A DNA stretch of 64,000 bases, taken from positions 139,747 through 203,746 of the forward strand of contig DATMFI010000007.1 of the NCBI GenBank assembly GCA_035556215.1, in the 5' to 3' direction. Made by a program: the position numbers and the translations under genes. Below are positions 52,615 through 60,969 of this stretch, piece after piece (position 1 is the stretch's first letter; each line of letters starts with the position of its first letter). This stretch comes from Palsa-892 sp035556215. GTDB lineage: Bacteria > Pseudomonadota > Alphaproteobacteria > Rhizobiales > Xanthobacteraceae. The notes below the pieces were generated by a model. That model had not been told where the DNA came from. It saw only the letters and a program-made list of their open reading frames with translations, and ran no database searches.

Positions 52615-53586
52615 ATGCGTAAATGGCTTTTAGCTTCGGTGGTATTGCTCGCGGGCGGCTTTTCGGCCGCCTCGGCGCAAGATTACCCCACCCGCAATAT
52701 TACAATGATGATTCCATTCGCTGCAGGCGGCCCGACCGACACGGTCGGCCGGTTGGTTGCGGAGTCGATGGCAAAGACGCTCGGCAAGACGATCGTCGTC
52801 GAAAACCTCGCGGGTGCCGGCGGCACGCGCGCCTCGGGCCAACTCGCCAAGGCGGAGCCTGATGGCTACACCATTCTCCTGCACCATATCGGCATGTCGA
52901 CGGCGCCGACACTCTATCGCAAGCTTCCGTTCAATCCGTTGACCGACTTCGAAACCGTCGGCCTCGTCACCGACGCGCCGATGTCGCTGATTTCGCGTCC
53001 GACTCTGGAAGCGAAGAATTTTACCGAGCTGCTCGCCTACATCAAGAAGCAGCGCGACAAGATTTCGCTCGGCAACGCTGGCGTCGGCGCGGCTTCGCAT
53101 CTTTGCGGCATGCTGCTGATGTCGGCGATGGATGTGCCGATGACCACCATTCCGTATAACGGCACCGGCCCGGCGATGACCGATCTTCTCGGCGGCCAGA
53201 TCGATCTGATGTGCGACCAGACCACCAACACCACGAGCCACATCAAGAGCGGCAAGGTGAAGGTGTTTGGCGTGACGACCAAGACGCGCGTCAAGAACAT
53301 GCCAGACGTTCCGACCCTCGACGAAGCCGGTCTCAAGGGCTTTGAAGTCGCGGTCTGGCACGGCATCTATGCGCCGAAGGGCACGCCGAAGGAGATCATC
53401 GCCAAGCTGTCGAAGGCATTGCAGGCGGCGCTGCGCGACGAGAAGGTGATCGCGCGTTTTGCCGATCTCGGCACCGAGCCGGTATCGCAAGCGGAAGCGA
53501 CGCCGGAAGCGCACAAGAAGAAACTCGCGGCGGAAATCGAGCGTTGGCGTCCGCTGATTCAGAAAGCCGGCGTTTACGCCGACTAA
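52615..53586 (+). CDS. tctC: Tripartite tricarboxylate transporter substrate-binding protein (TctC/Bug family)
   Basis: The 323-residue protein has a signal peptide (WLLASVVLLAGGFSAASA-QD). The Bug fold begins YPTRNITMMIPFAAGGPTDTVGRLVAESMAKTLGKTIVVENLAGAGGTRASGQLAKAEPDGYT. Such proteins bind carboxylates and other organic anions, and the tctBA membrane genes follow. The ligand, which may be citrate, an aromatic acid or another compound, cannot be read. A 12-bp perfect hairpin separates it from tctB. Confidence 0.93.
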   Translation: MRKWLLASVVLLAGGFSAASAQDYPTRNITMMIPFAAGGPTDTVGRLVAESMAKTLGKTIVVENLAGAGGTRASGQLAKAEPDGYTILLHHIGMSTAPTLYRKLPFNPLTDFETVGLVTDAPMSLISRPTLEAKNFTELLAYIKKQRDKISLGNAGVGAASHLCGMLLMSAMDVPMTTIPYNGTGPAMTDLLGGQIDLMCDQTTNTTSHIKSGKVKVFGVTTKTRVKNMPDVPTLDEAGLKGFEVAVWHGIYAPKGTPKEIIAKLSKALQAALRDEKVIARFADLGTEPVSQAEATPEAHKKKLAAEIERWRPLIQKAGVYAD

Positions 53587-53602
53587 CGCAAGTCGAAACA
53601 TC

Positions 53603-53629
53603 TCGGCCGGCGGCTCAGCCGCCGGCCGA
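53603..53629 (+). other. Stable hairpin between tctC and tctB
   Basis: TCGGCCGGCGGC pairs perfectly with GCCGCCGGCCGA around a three-base loop (TCA), with no T-run. In many transport operons such intercistronic stems protect the upstream message for the binding protein and lower expression of the membrane genes; this use here is inference. Confidence 0.7.
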
Positions 53630-53655
53630 CGCTTAATGTAAGTGGAGGGGGGCGA

Positions 53656-54120
53656 GTGCCGAGTTTTATCAAGAACCCGAAGGATTTCCTTGCGGGCCTG
53701 CTGTTCATCTTCATTTCCGCACTTTTTGCCTACGGCACGATGGAGTTGCCGATCGGCACGGCGTTCCGGATGGGGCCGGGTTATTTCCCGATGGTGCTTT
53801 GCATCATGCTCGCGGCGCTGGGGCTGGTTGTGATGTTCAACGGCTTCGTTCTGGACGGAGAGAAGATCGCGCAATTTACCTGGCGCGGCCTGTTCAACAT
53901 CGTTCTGCCGGTGGTGTTTTTCGGCGTGACGCTGCGCGGCCTCGGCTTTGTTCTTTCGCTCGGCATCACAGTGTTCTTCGTCAGCATCGCCAGCGTGCAC
54001 TTCAAGTTGCGCACGGCGCTGTTGAGCGTCGTTGTGCTGGTGTTCGCGGGATGGGCGATCTTCATCTGGGGGCTGGGCCTGCCGATTCAGGTCTGGGGTC
54101 CGTGGGTCGGCGGTTACTAA
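53656..54120 (+). CDS. tctB: TctB-family small membrane subunit
   Basis: The 154-residue protein starts at GTG 53656 (MPSFIKNPKDFLAGLLFIFISALFAYG) and has four membrane segments, including FRMGPGYFPMVLCIMLAALGLVVM. The GPGYFP motif and length match TctB. It is the small membrane subunit of the tripartite tricarboxylate transporter and lies between tctC and tctA. Confidence 0.9.
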   Translation: MPSFIKNPKDFLAGLLFIFISALFAYGTMELPIGTAFRMGPGYFPMVLCIMLAALGLVVMFNGFVLDGEKIAQFTWRGLFNIVLPVVFFGVTLRGLGFVLSLGITVFFVSIASVHFKLRTALLSVVVLVFAGWAIFIWGLGLPIQVWGPWVGGY

Positions 54121-54140
54121 GCGCGTAACGGGGGCTTAAA

Positions 54141-55646
54141 GTGGAATTCGACGTCTTTTCCAATCTCGCGATGGGTTTCGGGCAGGCCTTCACGCTCGGC
54201 AACCTGTTCTACTGTTTCCTCGGCGTGCTGCTCGGCACGCTGGTCGGCGTGCTGCCGGGCCTCGGGCCGACCGCGACGATCGCGATGCTGCTGCCGATCA
54301 CCTTCCAGCTGCCGCCGGCCTCGGCGCTCATCATGCTGGCCGGCATCTATTACGGCGCGCAATACGGCGGCTCGACGACGGCCATTCTGATCAATCTGCC
54401 GGGCGAGTCATCGTCGGTCGTTACCGCGATCGACGGCTACAAACTCGCGCGGCAGGGCAAGGCGGGGCTTGCGCTGTTCACGGCGGCGGTGGGCTCGTTC
54501 TTCGCCGGCACGGTCGCGACCTTCCTGATCGCGGGTTTCGCGCCGCCGCTCGCGGCCGTCGCGCTGTCGTTCGGCCCGGCCGAATACTTCTCGCTGATGG
54601 TGCTCGGCCTTGCCGCGTCGGTAGCGCTCGCACACGGCTCGCTCATCAAGGCGGTGGGAATGGTGGTTCTGGGGCTTCTGCTCGGCACCGTCGGCCAGGA
54701 TCTTTACACCGGCACGCCGCGCTTCAGCTTCGGCATGACGGAGCTTGCCGACGGCGTCGAATTCGTCGCACTCGTTATGGGCCTGTTCGGCATCGGCGAG
54801 ATCATCCGCAACCTTGAGGACGAATCCGAGCGCTCGGTGTTCGCGCAGAAGGTGATGGGTTTGCTCCCGAGCTGGAGCGACTTCAAGCCGACGATCAAGC
54901 CCATCCTTCGCGGTTCAGCGCTCGGCACGGTGCTGGGCATCCTGCCGGGCGGCGGCGCCATGCTGTCGTCGTTCGCGGCCTATTCGCTCGAGAAACGCAT
55001 CGCCAAGGACCAGAGCCGGTTCGGCAAGGGCGCGATCGAGGGCGTCGCTGCGCCGGAGGCGGCGAACAACGCCGGCGCGCAGACGTCCTTCATCCCGATG
55101 TTGACGCTCGGCATCCCGTCGAACCCGGTCATGGCGCTGATGATCGGCGCGATGATCATTCAGGGCATTCAGCCCGGCCCGAACGTCGTCACGGAGAAGC
55201 CGGAGCTGTTCTGGGGCCTGATCGCCTCGATGTGGGTCGGCAACGTGATGCTTCTGGTTCTCAACCTGCCGATGATCGGCATGTGGGTGAAGTTCCTCAC
55301 CGTGCCGTATCACGTGCTGTTCCCGGGCATCATCGCGGTGTGCTGCATCGGCGTCTACAGCGTCAGCAACAATCCGTTCGACGTCTATACGATGGCGTTC
55401 TTCGGCGTCGTCGGCTACGTACTGGTGAAGCTCGATTGCGAACCGGCGCCGCTGATCCTCGGCTTCGTCATCGGCAAGATGCTGGAAGAATATCTCAGAC
55501 GCGCGATGCTGCTCTCGCGCGGCGATCCGCTGGTCTTCTTCCAGCGCCCGATCAGCGCAGTGCTGCTGATTATGTCGATCGCCGCCCTCGTCCTCGTGCT
55601 GATCCCGTCGATCAGCAAGAAACGCGAAGAAGCGTTCAAGGAATAA
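54141..55646 (+). CDS. tctA: TctA-family large membrane subunit
   Basis: The 501-residue protein has about 12 membrane segments with the family motifs VGVLPGLGPTATIAMLLPIT, YYGAQYGGSTTAILINLPGE and LGIPSNPVMALM. It is the transport channel of the TctABC system, driven by ion gradients. It begins 20 bases after tctB. A terminator follows 25 bases after the stop. Confidence 0.95.
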   Translation: MEFDVFSNLAMGFGQAFTLGNLFYCFLGVLLGTLVGVLPGLGPTATIAMLLPITFQLPPASALIMLAGIYYGAQYGGSTTAILINLPGESSSVVTAIDGYKLARQGKAGLALFTAAVGSFFAGTVATFLIAGFAPPLAAVALSFGPAEYFSLMVLGLAASVALAHGSLIKAVGMVVLGLLLGTVGQDLYTGTPRFSFGMTELADGVEFVALVMGLFGIGEIIRNLEDESERSVFAQKVMGLLPSWSDFKPTIKPILRGSALGTVLGILPGGGAMLSSFAAYSLEKRIAKDQSRFGKGAIEGVAAPEAANNAGAQTSFIPMLTLGIPSNPVMALMIGAMIIQGIQPGPNVVTEKPELFWGLIASMWVGNVMLLVLNLPMIGMWVKFLTVPYHVLFPGIIAVCCIGVYSVSNNPFDVYTMAFFGVVGYVLVKLDCEPAPLILGFVIGKMLEEYLRRAMLLSRGDPLVFFQRPISAVLLIMSIAALVLVLIPSISKKREEAFKE

Positions 55647-55671
55647 CAACTCTTCAAGAACAAAAACAATG

Positions 55672-55702
55672 GGGGCCGCCAAAAGCGGCCCCCAAGCTTT
55701 TC
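55672..55702. terminator. Rho-independent terminator
   Basis: GGGGGCCGC (55672-55680) pairs with GCGGCCCCC (55686-55694) around CAAAA, followed by AAGCTTTT. It lies between the convergent tctA and superoxide dismutase genes and can serve both. Confidence 0.85.
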
Positions 55703-55713
55703 GGCCCGGCGGA

Positions 55714-56406
55714 TCAAGCCTTGAGACGGCCCGCCACCACATCCCAGTTCACGATATTGTCGAGCACCGCTTTCACGTGATCGGTGCGGCGGTTCTCGTA
55801 GTCGAGATAATAGGCGTGCTCCCAGACATCGATGCCGATCAGCGCCGTTTTGCCTGACGTCAGCGGGCCGTCGCCGCCGGCGGTGTTGAGGATCGCAAGC
55901 TTGTCGCCATCCTGCACGAGCCACGTCCAGCCCGAGCCGAAGACGGTGGCGGATGAAGCGACGATCTTCTTTTTCATTTCATCCGCTGAGCCGAACGAAG
56001 CGTTGATCATTTGGGCGAGTTTCCCGGAAGGCTCCTTCGCGCCGCCAGGCTTCAGCATTTCCCAATATTGTTCGTGGTTCCAGGCCTGACCTGCATTGTT
56101 GAAGATGCGGCGGTCGGTCTCCTTGTTCGCCGCGACGACGACTTGCTCCAGACTCATGTTTACGTAAGGCGTCTCTTTCGCGAGCGCATTGAGGTTCGTG
56201 TAGTAGCCGGCGTGATGCTTGCCGTAATGCAGATTGACGGTACGCGCGCCGATCACCGGCGCGAGTTGCGATTCCTGAAAGGGCAGCGGCGGCTGCCGGA
56301 ACGGGCCTTGCGGAGCGGGGGCTTGCGTCTGGGCCATCGCGGGTCTTGCGAAGGCCGCTGCGGCGGTTGCCGTTAGGATGAAACTTCGGCGATTCATCTC
56401 GGACAT
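55714..56406 (-). CDS. Tat-exported Fe/Mn superoxide dismutase
   Basis: The 230-residue protein opens with a twin-arginine signal (MNRRSFILTATAAAAFARPAMA-QT). The SOD fold follows: HYGKHHAGYYTNLNAL (first metal His), FNNAGQAWNHEQYWEML (second His) and GIDVWEHAYYLDYENRRTDHV (Asp and His). The metal could be iron or manganese; the Tat signal would mean loading in the cytoplasm before export. It detoxifies superoxide in the periplasm. The length is that of SodB plus the leader. Confidence 0.92.
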   Translation of the reverse strand: MSEMNRRSFILTATAAAAFARPAMAQTQAPAPQGPFRQPPLPFQESQLAPVIGARTVNLHYGKHHAGYYTNLNALAKETPYVNMSLEQVVVAANKETDRRIFNNAGQAWNHEQYWEMLKPGGAKEPSGKLAQMINASFGSADEMKKKIVASSATVFGSGWTWLVQDGDKLAILNTAGGDGPLTSGKTALIGIDVWEHAYYLDYENRRTDHVKAVLDNIVNWDVVAGRLKA

Positions 56407-56638
56407 GCAGGGCTCCCTGTTTTGCGTGTTGACGATCGCGCGGCCGGTAGGCTCGCGCTTGCCGAAAAGCTTAGGGGCGGCCTGTCAAAGGACAAGGCCG
56501 GGGTGCCGGGCGGAAAACGCCGGATTTTGCGGTGAAACCCGGCGGATTCTGCTCGCGAAATGGCGGCTTTGACTGGACAGGCCAGAATGAGCCTGCTAGA
56601 TCGTCGCGTCCTCACAGAAACCAATCCGTGCAGGCGAC

Positions 56639-56714
56639 GGGCGCATAGCTCAGTTGGTAGAGCAGCTGACTCTTAATCAGTAGGTCCTAGGTTCGAGCCC
56701 TAGTGCGCCCACCA
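56639..56714 (+). tRNA. tRNA-Lys (anticodon CTT)
   Basis: The 76-base gene folds as a cloverleaf. The acceptor stem is GGGCGCA/TGCGCCC with A and encoded CCA. The D-arm is AGCTCAGTTGGTAGAGC, the anticodon arm CTGACTCTTAATCAG with anticodon CTT, and the T-arm CTAGGTTCGAGCCCTAG. The CTT anticodon reads AAG lysine codons. Confidence 0.97.
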
Positions 56715-57249
56715 AATTCCTCAAAGACTTGCGGCGAGTTTGGCGAGACCAAATGAGGCCGTTCGCTTCTTTCTTCGTCGTCAGCTCGCCGGTCGAGCTT
56801 TCCCGCGAGCTTCACGCCGCGGTCCGAGATAGTGCTTGTCGAAGATCGCTTCCGCTCCTCAGAGAATGTCCGTAGCGTTATGCGATGTGTGGGACGCGGC
56901 ACGTACAGACCCGAGACTCTCTGTCAGCACAAGGAGTTTAAAAGTTATTATTAAAAAGAATTGCGTGCAGAAGATGAGATATTCAAATGTTAAAATATTT
57001 GTTTCTGCAGTGCCGCTGCGCAATTAGTTTTCTTTGTACAAAAATATTCTAAACGCAGCGGGCGGTTGTGCAGCTAGTGGTGCATGCTCGCCGTTAGAGC
57101 AGTCGAAATAACACTGGAAAAAGTCGGCCGTGCAGATGTTCAAGCATTCGGCAATAGGAAGCCAAAGTAAGATAACGCAAGCGCCGAGCGCTGTTGTTCT
57201 CGCTAAGCTTGGGCGAAGCTTGATAGACCTATCAGCTTCCTGCAGGCAT
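56715..57249. other. AT-richer region after tRNA-Lys, 535 bp
   Basis: From about 56930 the base composition drops visibly (for example AAAAGTTATTATTAAAAAGAA). No integrase or complete att repeat of the tRNA end was found in the window. A minus-strand ORF (57024-57323, 99 aa) has a hydrophobic stretch (TALGACVILLWLPIAECL) and clustered cysteines, but no ribosome binding site that I trust, so I leave it as possible only. Confidence 0.4.
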
Positions 57250-58164
57250 TTAGCCACTATACTCGAAACTGCTTTCCGCTTTGGCCAATTCTGCGATGCG
57301 GCCGAGAATAGGGAACCCCGCAATCGGACGGTGAACCGCCCAGTATTCGACGACGGGAACTTTAGGTCTTTCCGCCAGCGCAGATAATTTTTTGGCTCTT
57401 ACACGATCGCCAAACAGATGTAACGGTAAAAGGCTGACGCCGATCCCCCTCTCAACGAGTGTTGCGATTACCGTTAGGCTGTTACAGTGGCCAATCTGTT
57501 GCGGTACAATCCCGGCTTCACTAAACCATCCTGTCATGATCGCGTAGGAGTTTGATCCGCGTGAAAGCGTGAAGATAGGAACGTTGGCTAGATCATTGGG
57601 CGTTAGGATCTTCGAACGACCCCAAAACCCCGGCTTGCACATCCAGCGTAGAGGAGAAAGGCCGAGTGAAGTTCTGACGCTCCCTTGAATCGTCGGGTGC
57701 CCCGGTAAAAATGCGATATCGATCGTGCCTTGCTCCAGCTTCGTGATCAAGTTTGTCGTTAGGTCGATATCTAGTTCGATCTGAACCATGGGATAGTTTT
57801 TTTCGATCTTCGCAAGTAGACGATGAAGCCATGTCAGCGCGACTACCTCGGCCACGCCCAAGCGGATCGTTGCGGATAACAAAGCGTCGGCGCCGGAGGT
57901 CTGTCGAAATGCTGCAGCGTCCGCGACAATACGTTCAGCCACGATAGCGCAGCTTTGACCTATGGCGGTTAGTTGAACTCCGCGACCCGAACGATAAAAA
58001 AGTCGCGCATTCAAATCACGCTCTAATTCGCGGATGCGACGAGTCACGGCAGGCTGGGTGAGGTTCATGTGTCGGGCCGCTGCACCGACGCCTCCCAGAC
58101 GAACAATCCATAAAAGAGTTTCGAGGCCTTCCGTCCGCATGAAGAATTCATAACAAATTTGCAT
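57250..58164 (-). CDS. LysR-family transcriptional regulator
   Basis: The product (304 aa; 296 aa if it starts at the MRTEGLETLLWIV methionine at 58140) has the LysR helix-turn-helix GGVGAAARHMNLTQPAVTRRIRELERDLNARLFYRSGRGVQLT (residues about 24-66) and a C-terminal effector domain. GC content is lower than elsewhere. It is divergent from a dctP remnant, so it probably once regulated a TRAP transporter and an M20 peptidase operon that is now broken. Confidence 0.88.
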   Translation of the reverse strand: MQICYEFFMRTEGLETLLWIVRLGGVGAAARHMNLTQPAVTRRIRELERDLNARLFYRSGRGVQLTAIGQSCAIVAERIVADAAAFRQTSGADALLSATIRLGVAEVVALTWLHRLLAKIEKNYPMVQIELDIDLTTNLITKLEQGTIDIAFLPGHPTIQGSVRTSLGLSPLRWMCKPGFWGRSKILTPNDLANVPIFTLSRGSNSYAIMTGWFSEAGIVPQQIGHCNSLTVIATLVERGIGVSLLPLHLFGDRVRAKKLSALAERPKVPVVEYWAVHRPIAGFPILGRIAELAKAESSFEYSG

Positions 58165-58277
58165 GAATAATAGAAATTAAAAATAATTTGTATGAGATGA
58201 ATCAGGAGGCAATTCTAAGCCAACTAATAAGGCCAACAGCCAAATTGAAGCGTCGCGGTCAGCAGGGAGACGTTGCA

Positions 58278-58495
58278 ATGAGAATATTTGGCTTCGCAAA
58301 AGTAGGAATTCTTGGCGCACTGGTCGCAATGATGGTGACGGCTGCTACCGGTGCTTCTTACGCTGCGCAGAAATGGAATTTTGTATCCGTTCTGCCTTCA
58401 ACCAATTTTCATGTGAAGAATGCAACGGCATTCGCCGACGCAGTTCGCAAGGCGACTAATGGAGAAGTAACGATCACGATCCACCCCGGTGGCGG
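58278..58495 (+). pseudogene. dctP fragment (TRAP transporter binding protein, 5' part only)
   Basis: From ATG 58278 the frame encodes a signal peptide (IFGFAKVGILGALVAMMVTAATGASYA) and QKWNFVSVLPSTNFHVKNATAFADAVRKATNGEVTITIHPGG, the normal start of a DctP-type protein. At GGTGGCGGGCGG (about 58488) the sequence changes to M20-peptidase coding DNA in a different frame. About 260 residues of DctP are missing. The short GGTGGCGGG-type repeat at the join is compatible with a deletion between two genes. Confidence 0.85.
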
Positions 58496-59546
58496 GCGGT
58501 GGGCCAACCCTCATGTTGAATGGCCACATGGATCCGGGCGTCGAGATGACGGGATGGACGGTCGATCCTTACGAAGGCTACATGAAAGACGGCTGGATTT
58601 GGGGAATGGGTGCCCACGATGACAAGGGTAATGTTGCGGCGATGATTATTGCCGTTGAGGCGATCGTCGCCTCTGGTCTCCGACCGAAGGGCGATATTCT
58701 CCTATGCCCGGTTATCGCTCACAAATATGGTGGGTTGGGCACAAGAGCGCTTCTCAAGGCAGGCGTGACGGCGGATATGTGCATCAACCTCGAGCACGCC
58801 GCGAATACCATTGCCAATGTCTGCGTTGGCGTGATCATGGCAAGAATACGCCAACAGCGCCGGATCTATTTTTCCGTTACTCGGATAACGCGCGAGCCGC
58901 ATACTGGAATCCGGTCGAGCAGCAAGCGGAGATATTGCGGCGGATCGGTCCGAGCCTGACTCCCATCCCCGAGAATTCTTGGCTTACATTCAAGCCGCAC
59001 CCTGAACTGCCAGGTTTCCCCACGCTGACAGTCGATACCATCGCCAAGGATCATTATTATTTTCCATCGGTGCGGCCGGATATGACCAGCCGTGATTGTG
59101 AGATGACATTTCAAATTCGCACAGTACCAGGACAGACTCTTGCCTCGATACGCGAGGATCTTGAGCGTCTGCTTGAGGGGATAAAGGCCGATCACCCCGC
59201 TTTTTCTTACATGCTCACGCTTCCGGCCGGCGGGCCGGAAGACCGGTGGTATCAGGCGCCGATGGAAACCCCGCGTGATCATCCATTGGTTCGCTGCCTT
59301 GCGGAAGGTTTCCGCGAGGCAACAGGCCGTGAGCCGCAAATCGGCGGTTACGGCCGGTTGGGCAATGTCGGTGACGGGAATGTATTGGGAGAAGCCGGCA
59401 TTCCTTCCGTGCAATTCGGATCGGGAGATATTCGCATCTATCGTGAATGGCCGACTGCTGATGAAAGAGTGCTGCTGACTGATCTTGTTGATACCGCTCG
59501 AACTGTTGCTGCCGCAGCGTGGCATCTGACCAATCTTAATCGATAG
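58489..59546 (+). pseudogene. M20-family metallopeptidase, broken (N-terminus lost, frameshift)
   Basis: Two frames together give a nearly complete M20/ArgE-DapE-type peptidase. Frame 1 (58489-~58850) has GGGPTLMLNGHMDPGVEMTGWTVDPY (metal His) and GAHDDKGNVAAMIIAVEAI. Frame 3 (~58850-59546) has DLFFRYSDNARAAYWNPVEQQ, LPGFPTLTVDT, RTVPGQTLASIREDLERLL and GYGRLGNVGDGNVLGEAGIPS. A one-base loss near 58845 (ARI to KNTPTAPD) would explain the shift. The first 80-100 residues are absent, replaced by the dctP fragment. The gene is most likely inactive, unless the frameshift is a sequencing error. Confidence 0.88.
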
Positions 59547-59591
59547 CGCCGCACAGGCTTCCCATCCACCTTCGATCTTAAAGGAAGAAAG

Positions 59592-59972
59592 ATGACCGAT
59601 CGTCGTATTATCGCCACTGATCAAGCCGCAGCCGCCGTCGGCCCTTATTCTCAGGGCGTCAGCGCGAATGGGCAGGTGTTTATTTCCGGTCAGTTACCGA
59701 TCAATCTTGAAGGAGCGATGCCGGAAGGCATCGAGGCGCAGACGCGCCAGTCTTTAACAAACGTTCTAGCTGTTCTCAAAGCAGCGGGTTCGAGCCAAGA
59801 GCTTGTGCTCAAGACAACTGTGTTTTTGAAGAACATGGACGATTTTTCCGCTATGAACGCAATTTATGCTGAAGTCTTCGGAACAAGTCTTCCGGCGCGT
59901 TCAACGATCGAGGTGGCCCGTTTGCCGCGCAATGCGCTTGTGGAGATCGAGTGCATTGCCTGTGTTGGATAA
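59592..59972 (+). CDS. RidA/YjgF-family deaminase-like protein
   Basis: The 126-residue protein has IIATDQAAAAVGPYSQGVSANGQVFISGQLPI, the family's typical start, and the catalytic-site Arg in LPARSTIEVARLPRNALVEIECIACV. RidA hydrolyses reactive enamine/imine intermediates formed by PLP enzymes; others act in catabolic pathways. It lies 45 bases after the broken peptidase with AAGGAAGAAAG upstream, so it may have belonged to the same operon and may still be intact. Confidence 0.93.
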   Translation: MTDRRIIATDQAAAAVGPYSQGVSANGQVFISGQLPINLEGAMPEGIEAQTRQSLTNVLAVLKAAGSSQELVLKTTVFLKNMDDFSAMNAIYAEVFGTSLPARSTIEVARLPRNALVEIECIACVG

Positions 59973-60099
59973 TGCGAGTGCTTGGTTAGATAGGATTCTT
60001 CCTACTTGCGCTCTACCTGACCAAGTAAGCATGCGCTGCGTCCTAGGCGCCACGGCGTTTCGCGGTTTTCTTATCGCGTAACGCGGTTTCCGCTGAATC

Positions 60100-60864
60100 T
60101 CACCTCGCGGTCATGCGTTTTACCTTGACGCTAAGCTTGTAAACCTCCGGCAAAAGGTGATGTACGGTTTTCTCGATCACCTTGTCGTCCTTGTCGAAGG
60201 ATACGCGCTCGAGCACGAGTAGCGGTGTCGTCGGCGAGACATGCAGCCGTTGTGCAAGCTGCGCGCTCGGCAGTTCGCTGCTGATGATGAAGTTCGCGCG
60301 CCACGGAATGACGCGAAGCTTGTCCTGCAGAATCTGGTAGATGCCCATTTTGACCGCGTCGGCACGGCTCACCTTTTCACCAAGGCGGCCGGGAAGGGCG
60401 ATCTGCAATGAGGCATGCGGCGAACCGTCGGTCTCGTAAACGCGGCTATAAAGTAAAGCGGTGTCGCTGCCGTTGAATTCTTCGGGTACCTGCTCGCCCG
60501 AAACCCAGCTGAAATCGACAAGCTGCACGGAAACATTTTCATTCGAGGCAGCGAAAGCGGCCATGAACGGCCCGAGCCGGTCGATCTCGCAGGTGATGCG
60601 CGGCTTCGGCGGCGCGAGAAAGGTGCCCTTGCCCTGCCGCCGGATGAGAACGCCCTGATCGACAAGTGTTTGCATGGCGCGCCGCACAGTGACGCGGCTC
60701 AACCCATAGGTGCCGCAGATCGCCTCCTCGGTGGGGATCTGATCCCCGGCGCGATAGGCGAACAGCAATTCCGTCCGCAGGCGATCGCTTAATTGCTCGT
60801 GCAGGGGCCGGGCATTGTCGCGCGTAAGAGCGGCAGCCGTGGAGCGATTTGACTTCGGCGTCAT
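60100..60864 (-). CDS. GntR-family regulator (HutC/UTRA type)
   Basis: The 254-residue protein has the winged helix RPLHEQLSDRLRTELLFAYRAGDQIPTEEAICGTYGLSRVTVRRAMQTLVDQGVLIRRQGKGTFL (residues about 20-83) and a UTRA ligand domain. It is divergent from the TRAP transporter genes, whose promoter region it shares over 105 bases. It is therefore the likely regulator of the dctPQM and aconitase-X genes. The C-terminal UTRA region ends KLSVKVKRMTAR. Confidence 0.92.
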   Translation of the reverse strand: MTPKSNRSTAAALTRDNARPLHEQLSDRLRTELLFAYRAGDQIPTEEAICGTYGLSRVTVRRAMQTLVDQGVLIRRQGKGTFLAPPKPRITCEIDRLGPFMAAFAASNENVSVQLVDFSWVSGEQVPEEFNGSDTALLYSRVYETDGSPHASLQIALPGRLGEKVSRADAVKMGIYQILQDKLRVIPWRANFIISSELPSAQLAQRLHVSPTTPLLVLERVSFDKDDKVIEKTVHHLLPEVYKLSVKVKRMTAR

Positions 60865-60870
60865 AGTTGT

Positions 60871-60900
60871 CTCATATTGTATCTAATAAGTATCATAACG
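60871..60900. promoter_or_regulatory. Possible operator between gntR and dctP
   Basis: In the divergent promoter region, ATTGTATCTAATAAGTATCA contains GTATC twice, ten bases apart (60880 and 60890), in an AT-rich block. It could be a GntR-type operator plus promoter elements. No base-by-base consensus is available, so it is only a candidate. Confidence 0.3.
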
Positions 60901-60969
60901 TCTTAGAAGCTCAAAGATAAGCGGGAAAACCCGCGAGATTAGGAAACGCCAAATGAGAGGGAGGGATTC

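Noticed and set aside
56687..56902. Possible integrase remnant beside tRNA-Lys
   Set aside because: I looked in all frames for the Arg-His-Arg-Tyr residues of tyrosine recombinases and saw none.
57024..57323. 99-residue cysteine-containing minus-strand ORF
   Set aside because: It overlaps the end of the LysR gene, has no ribosome binding site and no recognised family; kept only as a remark in the region entry.
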